Source: Thiopseudomonas sp. (GTDB lineage: Bacteria; Pseudomonadota; Gammaproteobacteria; Pseudomonadales; Pseudomonadaceae). From it: a stretch of 18,573 bases of DNA. This document shows positions 6,777-13,193 of this stretch, piece after piece; positions within the stretch are counted from its first letter, which is position 1; each line of letters opens with the position of its first letter. The DNA lies in assembly GCA_023228985.1 (NCBI GenBank), contig JALOAC010000034.1, positions 1 to 18,573 on the forward strand, read 5' to 3'. Under the pieces are notes generated by a model, which did not search any database, was not told where the DNA came from, and saw nothing but the letters and a program-made list of their open reading frames with translations. Made by a program: the position numbers and the translations under genes.

Positions 6777-7040
6777 TTACTCCTCCAGGCCGTATTCTTT
6801 ATCTAGCGCGTTCATTCTCCAGGAATAGAAGAAGATTAATGCTAGGAAAGTAAAGATTGCGCCCTGTTGTGCAAACCAGAAGCCCATGTCAGCTCCACCG
6901 ATGTGGATACCCATTAAAAGAGGGCGTAGTAAAATACCAAAACCATATGAGACTGTTGCCCATATGCAGATGGTGATGATGATTAAGCGTAGGTTGGTTG
7001 CCCAGTACGCCTTATCTCTTTCGGAAATTTCTTTTGGCAT
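6777..7040 (-). CDS. DUF4212 small subunit of the sodium:solute symporter
   Basis: An 87-aa protein with two membrane helices (about 16-40, LRLIIITICIWATVSYGFGI; and about 54-75, ending FFYSWRMNALDKEYGLEE). The YWATNLRL, SYGFGILL, FWFAQQGAI and WRMN-x-LDKEY segments are those of DUF4212, always encoded beside VC_2705-type symporters. It differs from YjcH (DUF485), the partner of classical ActP. I choose the ATG at 7040, with GGAG 9 nt upstream. An in-frame GTG at 7055 would overlap that ribosome site. First gene of a two-gene operon; it probably stabilises or assembles the large subunit. Confidence 0.9.
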   Translation of the reverse strand: MPKEISERDKAYWATNLRLIIITICIWATVSYGFGILLRPLLMGIHIGGADMGFWFAQQGAIFTFLALIFFYSWRMNALDKEYGLEE

Positions 7041-7551
7041 GATTATGCGCTCCACGTATTCATTGTATTTGTTAGCTAGGATTGCTTAAGGTTGTTGTTT
7101 TTTTGTGAGTAATTCCTCTTCAGCCTCCACTTTCATGGGTTTTAGTTTATAAAAATTGTTAAAATTATTTAACAGCCGTTTCCTTTGTCACCACTGGTTT
7201 TTAGTGGTTTTCCTTGGTGATTTATACTAGACCGTAACAAATTGTTTTCTATTCGACTTTAGAATTCTTAACGTTAGCGTGCTAAGTATATTTTGGGTGC
7301 TGTGGTTGCGTTTTTGTAAAGCGCAGCAGTTAAAAAAATCGTTTTCGGTGTGGAGTTTTTATTCATATTTTTGCTGGCGATTGAATAAAAGTGTTGTGGT
7401 TCAATAGGTTGGCTGAGGGTTTGCGATTGGTTGGCTGGTTGGGTTTGGTTGTTATGGTGCGATTTAAGTTTTTTTTCTTGATTCGGGTCAAGTGGTAGGT
7501 GGGTGTATAGCTTGTTATTTTGGTGACCTACTACTAATGAAGGAGCGCGAC
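7041..7551. other. AT-rich intergenic region between divergent genes, no gene seen
   Basis: About 510 nt separate the DUF4212 gene (minus) from the small gene at 7552 (plus). It is AT-rich with many T-runs and G/T-rich plus-strand sequence near 7400-7450. It must hold promoters for both directions, but no pair of hexamers is convincing; GTGACA near 7187-7192 on the minus strand is the best -35 candidate and lacks a good -10. No RNA gene or repeat module is visible. Confidence 0.6.
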
Positions 7552-7782
7552 ATGACAGATTCTTGGTTACCCAGCCTGATCACCGCTACCCCGCAAGAGG
7601 GCTTTGAGTTGGCAATTACTCTAAGCCGTCGTGGGGTTAAATATACTCAGCCTGATCCGGAGGTGTTGCATAAGTTACGTCCTGAATACGCTAATTCGGC
7701 AGATTCGTTGACGGCGGCCTCGCATGTGATTGCGGTTAATTTCCAAACCGTGGCGGCTGCCAATAATTATTGGCGTACTTAA
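7552..7782 (+). CDS. Small protein of unknown function, 76 aa
   Basis: The sequence reads MTDSWLPSLITATPQEGFEL and goes on to SRRGVKYTQPDPEVLHKLRP, YANSADSLTAASHVIAVNFQ and TVAAANNYWRT. There is no signal peptide, membrane segment or cysteine. The start is fixed by AAGGAG 6 nt before the ATG at 7552; the frame is open further upstream (to 7492) without a ribosome site. It is a monocistronic gene with a terminator hairpin just after the stop. Codon use and a good ribosome site argue that it is real. I do not recognise a family. Confidence 0.7.
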   Translation: MTDSWLPSLITATPQEGFELAITLSRRGVKYTQPDPEVLHKLRPEYANSADSLTAASHVIAVNFQTVAAANNYWRT

Positions 7783-7790
7783 ACCATCTC

Positions 7791-7814
7791 GCGAGGCTTT
7801 CATGGCCTCGCTTT
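7791..7814 (+). terminator. Terminator of the 76-aa gene
   Basis: A perfect 7-bp stem GCGAGGC / GCCTCGC with a 7-nt loop, starting 8 nt after the stop codon and followed by TTT. The T-tract is short. Confidence 0.65.
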
Positions 7815-7820
7815 AACAGC

Positions 7821-7839
7821 GCGGGCATAAAATGCCCGC
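7821..7839. repeat. Palindrome GCGGGCAT-AAA-ATGCCCGC
   Basis: A perfect 8-bp inverted repeat. Related copies are at 3126-3140, 3544-3559 and 12077-12090. It opens the second repeat mosaic (7818-8425), which contains no supportable gene. Confidence 0.75.
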
Positions 7840-7864
7840 CCTACCGATGTTGGGCTCCAGCAAG

Positions 7865-8142
7865 AGCCTGTTACGCGCGTAGGAGGATGCCATGCATCCG
7901 ACCACTGATTAAATCTGCCACCAGCGTGCCGCCAGATACACTGTTGTCGCAGGCATGGCCTCCCCCTACCAATGATCGCGTTACCAAGCGCCGCTTTTGT
8001 GGGAGCCTGTTACGCGCGTAGGAGGATGCCATGCGTCCGACCGCAGATTAAACCTGCTACCACCGCGCCACTAGATACACCGCTGTCGCAGGCATGGCCT
8101 GCTCCTACCAATGAACGCGTTATAAAGCACCGTTTTTGTGGG
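7865..8142 (-). repeat. Module B in two tandem copies, period 139 nt
   Basis: Two copies start AGCCTGTTACGCGCGTAGGA at 7865 and 8004 and run through GGATGCCATGC, TCCGACC, GATTAAA, CTGTCGCAGGCATGGCC, CCTACCAATGA and CGCGTTA to TTTTTGTGGGAG-like ends. They are reverse-complement to the copies at 3120-3220 and 12158-12401. Substitutions between the two are scattered. Frames across them are artefacts of the repeat. Confidence 0.8.
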
Positions 8143-8207
8143 AGTACAGCTTCTGGGCGTGGCGGACTATAAGTCAACTCAGGAATTCAGGATTGGCACT
8201 TGCTTGT

Positions 8208-8319
8208 GTGGGACCCGACTTGTCGGGGAACTGAAAGTGCACCTAGGTCGGAACTGTGTAAGAGACTCTAAGACTGTGCCATGGCTTAAACCCAGGTTCT
8301 CTGCCAAGGCAGGTCCCAC
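8208..8319. repeat. BIME-like element copy 2
   Basis: The head unit (8208-8230, arms CCCGAC / GTCGGG) and inverted tail unit (8297-8319, arms CTGCC / GGCAG) are separated by about 66 nt. The downstream flank (CATTTGATTGTG, then TTAGGATTAAGCCTAG, then GCGCAAAAATTGCGC at 8400-8414) matches the flank of copy 1 (3396-3501). So a composite of about 220 nt is shared between the two sites. Confidence 0.8.
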
Positions 8320-8491
8320 ATTTGATTGTGCTTTGGTTGAGGTTAAGCCAAGCCCAAATCTTTAGGATTAAGCCTAGCGGCTGGCGGTTAGTGTGATTTG
8401 CGCAAAAATTGCGCTCCAATAGGGTATCTACAGGTCCGTGCCGATTGTTGGAAATAAGGCTGTGTGGGGATGAAAACCGGTTAATAAACTG

Positions 8492-8500
8492 TGTTAGAAT
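8492..8500 (+). promoter_or_regulatory. Candidate extended -10 promoter of dsbC
   Basis: TG-T-TAGAAT is an extended -10 element about 28 nt upstream of the dsbC start. A weak -35 (TGAAAA, 8471-8476) is spaced 18 nt away. Confidence 0.4.
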
Positions 8501-8527
8501 TGCAGCTTTTATTTAGGGGTTGCGCCG

Positions 8528-9250
8528 ATGCTTAGGCAGGTATTTAAACTCGTAGCGGTTTTGCTGCTCAGTGTGGGTTTTGCTTGGGCGGACTCAGGCA
8601 CGGAATTTGTACGCCAGAAAATGCTGCGCTTGCAGCCTGATTTGGTTATAGAGCAGGTCAGTCCTGCGGCAAAGCCAGGCTGGTTTCAGGTGCAGGTCCG
8701 TGGTGGACAGTTTTTATATGTAGATGAGGCGGTCGAATATATTTTGCATGGGCAGCTTTACCACGTGCAGGGCGACTCCACTGTGAATTTAACCGAGCAG
8801 GCACAGCAAAGGCTGCAAGCGGCTAAATTGAAAACTCTGTCAGTGGATGAAATGATCATTTTCCCGGCAAAGAATAAGCGCGCCAGTATTACGGTATTTA
8901 CCGACGTAGACTGCAGTTATTGTCAAAAACTGCATGCTGAGGTTGAGCAGCTCAATGCGCTTGGTGTAGAGGTGCGTTACTTGGCCTATCCGCGCCAAGG
9001 GTTATCTGGCAGTACGTATAACACCATGGTGAGCATTTGGTGTGCCGATGATCCATTGGTGGCGATGACGAAGGCTAAACGCCAACAGCGTATTGAGAAA
9101 AAAACCTGTAAGCATCCTATAGACAAGCATTTTGCCTTGGGGCGTATGTTTGGTGTTCAGGGAACGCCGACAATTATTTTAGACAGTGGCGAATTACTGC
9201 CCGGCTATTTGCCGGCAGAGCAATTAGCTGCTCGTGCGATTAAAAATTAA
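8528..9250 (+). CDS. dsbC: Periplasmic thiol:disulfide isomerase DsbC
   Basis: DsbC reshuffles wrong disulfides in periplasmic proteins and is kept reduced by DsbD. The 240-aa protein has a signal peptide (MLRQVFKLVAVLLLSVGFAWA, likely cut before Asp22). An N-terminal dimerisation domain (about 25-85) is followed by a linker helix and a thioredoxin-like domain with the active site C129-SY-C132. The cis-Pro is at 214 (GTPT) and a second cysteine pair lies at 172/194. The active site is CSYC instead of the CGYC of E. coli DsbC, a mild difference. The start has AGGGG 8 nt upstream. It is the first gene of dsbC-hom-thrC, an order I know from Pseudomonas, where xerD normally precedes it; here a repeat mosaic stands in that place. 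Confidence 0.94.
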   Translation: MLRQVFKLVAVLLLSVGFAWADSGTEFVRQKMLRLQPDLVIEQVSPAAKPGWFQVQVRGGQFLYVDEAVEYILHGQLYHVQGDSTVNLTEQAQQRLQAAKLKTLSVDEMIIFPAKNKRASITVFTDVDCSYCQKLHAEVEQLNALGVEVRYLAYPRQGLSGSTYNTMVSIWCADDPLVAMTKAKRQQRIEKKTCKHPIDKHFALGRMFGVQGTPTIILDSGELLPGYLPAEQLAARAIKN

Positions 9251-9263
9251 TGTGAATATCAGT

Positions 9264-9292
9264 GGTGGCCCTAGGGCTGCCTATTTTATTTT
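9264..9292 (+). terminator. Terminator-like hairpin between dsbC and hom
   Basis: GGTGGCCC and GGGCTGCC pair with two wobbles (8 bp, 2-nt loop; 9264-9281) and are followed by a T-rich run (TATTTTATTTT). It could partly uncouple hom-thrC from dsbC. Only moderately strong. Confidence 0.4.
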
Positions 9293-9309
9293 AGAGAGGT
9301 TAGCGCAGC

Positions 9310-10614
9310 GTGAAACCGGTTAAGGTAGGAATTTGTGGTTTGGGCACCGTGGGTGGCGGCACTTTTAATGTACTGAAACGCAATGCCGAGGAAATTACTC
9401 GTCGCGCAGGACGTACGATAGAAGTAGTGCAGGTTGCTGCGCGCTCAAATAATCCTCTGTGTGATACAGGCGATGTGCCCGTCACCGATGATGTCTTCGC
9501 GGTTGCTGACAACCCAGATGTCGATGTTGTGGTTGAGTTGATTGGCGGTTATACAGTTGCCAGAGAACTTGTGCTTAGGGCTATTGAAAACGGCAAGCAC
9601 GTTATTACGGCCAACAAAGCCTTGATTGCGGTATATGGCAATGAAATTTTTGCCAAGGCACAAGAGAAGGGCGTCATGGTTGGTTTTGAAGCAGCCGTGG
9701 CGGGTGGTGTTCCTATTATTAAAGCTATCCGTGAAGGCTTGGCGGCGAACCGCATTAACTGGCTGGCAGGAATTATTAACGGTACGGGCAACTTTATTCT
9801 GACTGAGATGCGTGAAAAGGGCCGTACCTTTGAAGATGTGCTTAAAGAGGCGCAGGAGTTGGGCTACGCTGAAGCTGATCCGACCTTTGATGTGGAAGGC
9901 ATTGATGCGGCGCACAAGCTCACGATTCTGGCCTCGCTGGCTTTTGGTATTCCATTGCAGTTCGAGAAAGCCTATACCGAGGGTATCACCCAGCTAACCA
10001 CTGAAGATGTGAATTACGCCGAAGCTTTGGGCTATCGTATTAAGCACTTGGGTGTGGCGCGCAAAACCGAGCAGGGCATTGAGTTGCGTGTGCATCCGAC
10101 CTTGGTTCCTGTTGATCAGCTGCTGGCTAATGTGAATGGCGTGATGAATGCGGTGATGGTTAATGGTGACGCGGTAGGCAGCACGCTTTATTACGGTGCG
10201 GGTGCTGGTATGGAGCCGACTGCGTCTGCGGTTGTGGCTGATATTATTGATGTAGCGCGCACGCTGGAAACCGAGCCTGGTGAGCGCGTGCCTGCGTTAG
10301 CGTTCCAAGCGAATGCTTTGTCAGATTACCCCGTGTTGCCGATCGAGCAGTGTGAGTCCGCGTATTATTTGCGCATTAAAGCGCAGGACCATCCGGGCGT
10401 GTTGGCGCAGGTGGCTACTATTCTGTCTGAGCGTGGGATTAACATTGTTTCGATCATGCAGAAAGAAGCCGAAGAGCATGATGGCTTGATTCCGATTATT
10501 TTACTCACGCACCGTGTGGTGGAAGCGCGCATGATTGAAGCCATTGCTGCGCTTGAGGCTTTGGATAGCGTGATTAATCCAGTGGTACGTATCCGCGTTG
10601 AGCAGCTTGATTAA
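9310..10614 (+). CDS. hom: Homoserine dehydrogenase
   Basis: Reduces aspartate semialdehyde to homoserine with NAD(P)H, the branch point to threonine and methionine; cytosolic. The 434-aa protein begins with a GTG codon at 9310 (GAGAGG 10 nt upstream), giving MKPVKVGICGLGTVGGG, the usual Pseudomonas start. Domains: Rossmann nucleotide-binding loop GLGTVGGG (10-17); NKALIA with Lys103; catalytic domain with NGTGN (157-161) and Asp199/Lys203 spaced as in the family; C-terminal ACT domain (about 352-430), the usual site of threonine feedback. Monofunctional: no aspartokinase is fused. It is followed 36 nt later by thrC, clearly one operon. Confidence 0.97.
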   Translation: MKPVKVGICGLGTVGGGTFNVLKRNAEEITRRAGRTIEVVQVAARSNNPLCDTGDVPVTDDVFAVADNPDVDVVVELIGGYTVARELVLRAIENGKHVITANKALIAVYGNEIFAKAQEKGVMVGFEAAVAGGVPIIKAIREGLAANRINWLAGIINGTGNFILTEMREKGRTFEDVLKEAQELGYAEADPTFDVEGIDAAHKLTILASLAFGIPLQFEKAYTEGITQLTTEDVNYAEALGYRIKHLGVARKTEQGIELRVHPTLVPVDQLLANVNGVMNAVMVNGDAVGSTLYYGAGAGMEPTASAVVADIIDVARTLETEPGERVPALAFQANALSDYPVLPIEQCESAYYLRIKAQDHPGVLAQVATILSERGINIVSIMQKEAEEHDGLIPIILLTHRVVEARMIEAIAALEALDSVINPVVRIRVEQLD

Positions 10615-10650
10615 GTTTTTCAGTACAACGCCTAACAAAGGTTTATGAGC

Positions 10651-12060
10651 ATGCGTTATATCAGTACTCGCGGCCAAGCGCCGGCGATGAATTTTGAAGA
10701 AGTATTATTGGCGGGTCTAGCTAGTGATGGCGGCCTTTATGTACCTGAAAATCTGCCTCGTTTTACACTGGAGCAGATGCAGTCTTGGATTGGCTTGCCC
10801 TATCACGAGCTGGCGTTTGAAGTGATGCGTCCTTTTGTGGCGGGCAGTATCAGCGATGCTGATTTCAAAGCTATCTTGCACGATACCTATGGTGCTTTTG
10901 CGAACAAGGCTGTGGCGCCTTTGCGTCAAATTGACAGCAATGAGTGGGTGTTGGAGTTGTTCCATGGTCCAACGCTGGCGTTTAAAGACTTTGCGCTGCA
11001 GCTGCTAGGCCGTTTACTGGATCATATCCTGACCAAGCGTGGGGAGCGTGTGGTTATCATGGGCGCGACTTCGGGCGATACCGGCTCTGCAGCGATTGAG
11101 GGTTGCCGCCGTTGTGAGAATGTGGATATTTTTATTCTGCATCCACATGAGCGTGTTTCAGAAGTACAGCGTCGGCAGATGACCAGCGCGATTAGCGATA
11201 ACATTCATAATATCGCCGTTGAAGGTAACTTTGATGATTGTCAGGAAATGGTTAAAGACAGTTTTGCTGATCAGAGTTTCTTGAAGGGTACGCGTTTGGT
11301 GGCGGTGAACTCCATCAACTGGGCGCGCATCATGGCGCAAACCGTTTATTACTTTCACGCTGCGCTGCAGTTGGGCGCGCCACATCGTTCGGTGAGTTTC
11401 TCGGTGCCGACGGGTAATTTCGGTGATATTTTTGCCGGCTATTTAGCGCGCAATATGGGTTTGCCGATTAATCAGCTGATTGTGGCGACGAACCGTAATG
11501 ATATTTTGCACCGCTTTATGAGTGGGAACCGTTACCACAAAGATACCCTGCATCCGACGTTGTCACCGTCCATGGATATTATGGTGTCGTCCAATTTTGA
11601 GCGCTTGCTGTTTGATATGCACGGCCGTAATGGTGCCTTGGTGGCGGAGCTAATGAACAGTTTCCGTGCTACGGGACAGTTGTCTGTAGAGGATAGTCGC
11701 TGGACTGAGGTGCGTAAGCTGTTTGACTCGCTAGCGGTGGATGATGAGCAAACCTGTCAAACCATTGCCCAGGTGTATGCGCAATGTGGAGAGTTGCTTG
11801 ATCCGCATACGGCTATTGGTGTGCATGCAGCGCGTGAATGTCGTCGCAGTATGTCTGTGCCAATGGTGACGTTGGGCACGGCGCATCCGGTTAAATTCCC
11901 AGAGGCGGTGGAGAAGGCGGTTCCGGGTGCAGCTCCACAGCTACCACCGCATATGGCTGATTTATTTGAGCGCCAAGAGCGTTGTACGGTGTTGGCGAAT
12001 AACCTGAAAACCGTACAGGATTTTATCAGCCAGCACGGCAACCGTGGTAAGCCGTTGTAA
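10651..12060 (+). CDS. thrC: Threonine synthase
   Basis: PLP enzyme converting O-phosphohomoserine to threonine. I take the ATG at 10651 (469 aa, MRYISTRGQAP), which has AAAGG 9 nt upstream and matches the Pseudomonas length. The ATG two codons earlier would sit only 3 nt from that site. Visible features: N-terminal ThrC domain (GLASDGGLYVPE, 21-33), PLP lysine Lys112 in GPTLAFKDFALQ, GATSGDTGSAA (138-148) and the phosphate-binding SVPTGNFGDI (251-260). No homoserine kinase gene is adjacent, as in Pseudomonas, where thrB lies elsewhere. The gene ends at the edge of a repeat mosaic; the palindrome at 12077-12090 lacks a T-tract, so the real terminator is unclear. Confidence 0.97.
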   Translation: MRYISTRGQAPAMNFEEVLLAGLASDGGLYVPENLPRFTLEQMQSWIGLPYHELAFEVMRPFVAGSISDADFKAILHDTYGAFANKAVAPLRQIDSNEWVLELFHGPTLAFKDFALQLLGRLLDHILTKRGERVVIMGATSGDTGSAAIEGCRRCENVDIFILHPHERVSEVQRRQMTSAISDNIHNIAVEGNFDDCQEMVKDSFADQSFLKGTRLVAVNSINWARIMAQTVYYFHAALQLGAPHRSVSFSVPTGNFGDIFAGYLARNMGLPINQLIVATNRNDILHRFMSGNRYHKDTLHPTLSPSMDIMVSSNFERLLFDMHGRNGALVAELMNSFRATGQLSVEDSRWTEVRKLFDSLAVDDEQTCQTIAQVYAQCGELLDPHTAIGVHAARECRRSMSVPMVTLGTAHPVKFPEAVEKAVPGAAPQLPPHMADLFERQERCTVLANNLKTVQDFISQHGNRGKPL

Positions 12061-12076
12061 CTTATAGTGCACGCGC

Positions 12077-12090
12077 GGGCATAAATGCCC
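12077..12090. repeat. Palindrome GGGCAT-AA-ATGCCC after thrC
   Basis: A 14-nt perfect palindrome within GCGCGGGCATAAATGCCC, related to 7821-7839 and 3544-3559. It opens the third repeat mosaic (12066-12590), which holds no supportable gene. Confidence 0.7.
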
Positions 12091-12157
12091 ACGCGAAACC
12101 TTTGTAATCCACATCGCCCAGAAGCTAGGCTCCAACAGAAGAAGCTGCGTCTTTTTT

Positions 12158-12401
12158 GGTAGAAGCAGGCCATGCCTGCGACAGCGGTGTCTCTGGCGGC
12201 GCGGTGGTGGTGGGTTTAATCTGTGGTCGGATGCATGGCATCCTCGTACAGTTTCAATCGTGCAAGAGTTGGGTTCCCGCAGGAGCGGTGCTTGATAACG
12301 CGATCTTTGGTAGGAGCAGGCCATGCCTGCGACAGCGGTATCTCTGGCGACACGGTGGTGGTGGGTTTAATCTGCGGTCGGATGCATGGCATCCTCGTAC
12401 A
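12158..12401 (+). repeat. Module B in two tandem copies, period 151 nt
   Basis: Copies at 12158-12250 and 12309-12401 each run from GGTAGAAGCAGGCCATGCCT or GGTAGGAGCAGGCC through CTGCGACAGCGG, GGTGGTGGTGGGTTTAATCT and CGGATGCATGGCATCCTCGTA to ACAG. They are about 95% alike. Spacer sequence between them differs from that of the 7865-8142 pair. A GCGCAACTTTTGCGC palindrome follows at 12424-12438. Confidence 0.8.
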
Positions 12402-12480
12402 GGTGTTGCGGACGCTTGTTGGGGCGCAACTTTTGCGCGATTGGACTATCAGCTGGCCCAAGAGCTTGAGCTTTGCTTTT

Positions 12481-12584
12481 GTGGGACCCGACTTGTCGGG
12501 GAAGCTTTTTGCTTTTAAGTCTGGGTAAGGTGTTTGGCTTAGTGCAACAGGCGGATACTGGTTCCCTGACAAGTCAGGTCCCAC
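12481..12584. repeat. BIME-like element copy 3
   Basis: The head unit at 12481-12503 is identical to those at 3285 and 8208. The inverted tail unit (12562-12584) has arms CCTGAC / GTCAGG instead of CCTGCC / GGCAGG: both sides of the stem changed together. The spacer (about 58 nt) is unrelated to copies 1 and 2. Confidence 0.8.
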
Positions 12585-12681
12585 ATTGTCCGTACCAGCT
12601 TGCAGCTTAGAGTCTTATAACGGGTCCGCATCACCCAGAAGCAGGGCTCCAGTAGAAGAAAACGTCCAACAGATAGGCAAT

Positions 12682-12709
12682 AAAAAACCGGCGCTAAGAC
12701 CGGTTTTTT
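12682..12709 (-). terminator. Intrinsic terminator of rpsT
   Basis: A stem AAAAAACCGG / CCGGTTTTTT with an 8-nt loop, 16 nt after the rpsT stop on the minus strand. T-runs on both strands could make it bidirectional, also stopping transcripts coming from thrC. Confidence 0.9.
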
Positions 12710-12724
12710 ATAGTGCTTGTGCGA

Positions 12725-13000
12725 TTAAGCGGCAGCTTGACTCAACTCTTTTAGGTGTTGGTTCAGGCGGCTCTTATGACGAGCAGCTTTGTTTTTGTGT
12801 AAAATGCCTTTGTCGGCCATACGATCAATGACAGGTACTGCTTTAGCGTAAGCCGCTTGTGCTTTTGCTAAGTCTTTGCTGTCAATAGCCTTGACTACGT
12901 TTTTGATATGGGTACGTACCATTGAACGCAGACTGGCATTGTGGCTGTTACGCTTCTCAGCCTGTTTGGCGCGTTTTTTGGCAGAAGGTGTGTTGGCCAC
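12725..13000 (-). CDS. rpsT: 30S ribosomal protein S20
   Basis: The 91-aa protein reads MANTPSAKKRAKQAEKRNSH and continues into the basic helical body typical of S20, including AARHKSRL near the C-terminus. It binds 16S rRNA early in 30S assembly. The start codon is GTG (13000) with GAGGAG 7 nt upstream. A non-ATG start is also used in E. coli (TTG), where it takes part in autogenous repression. Monocistronic, with its own promoter (13054-13082) and terminator, divergent from murJ as in Pseudomonas. Confidence 0.98.
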   Translation of the reverse strand: MANTPSAKKRAKQAEKRNSHNASLRSMVRTHIKNVVKAIDSKDLAKAQAAYAKAVPVIDRMADKGILHKNKAARHKSRLNQHLKELSQAAA

Positions 13001-13053
13001 AGTCGAACTCCTCGAATACTTCTACAAGTAGATAAACAAAAATTAGGTCGCAG

Positions 13054-13082
13054 ATGATGCCGACTTGTCTTGGCTTTGTCAA
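13054..13082 (-). promoter_or_regulatory. Sigma-70 promoter of rpsT
   Basis: A perfect -35 TTGACA (13077-13082) and a -10 CATCAT (13054-13059) are spaced 17 nt apart on the minus strand. The predicted leader is about 47 nt. Confidence 0.65.
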
Positions 13083-13136
13083 GCGAGATATGTAAACAAA
13101 CTGCATTCTGTGGTGCGGTTACAGCACGCTTGGCTC

Positions 13137-13166
13137 TTCACGCTGATACCGTTGTGCGTCTACAAT
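13137..13166 (+). promoter_or_regulatory. Candidate sigma-70 promoter of murJ
   Basis: TTCACG (13137-13142), an 18-nt spacer and TACAAT (13161-13166). The start would be about 20 nt before the murJ ATG. Confidence 0.5.
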
Positions 13167-13193
13167 GCGCACTGATTAAACGATGAGGCGATT

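Noticed and set aside
7865..8142. Possible CRISPR array
   Set aside because: Only two copies, units over 90 nt, similar inter-unit sequence and no cas genes.
7770..8172. Two overlapping open frames with similar proteins (ARRRMPCIRP, ARRRMPCVRP)
   Set aside because: Their similarity comes from the tandem DNA module; no ribosome sites.
12156..12584. Several open frames of about 100-120 codons on both strands
   Set aside because: All lie in repeated DNA modules with matching frames at the other mosaics.
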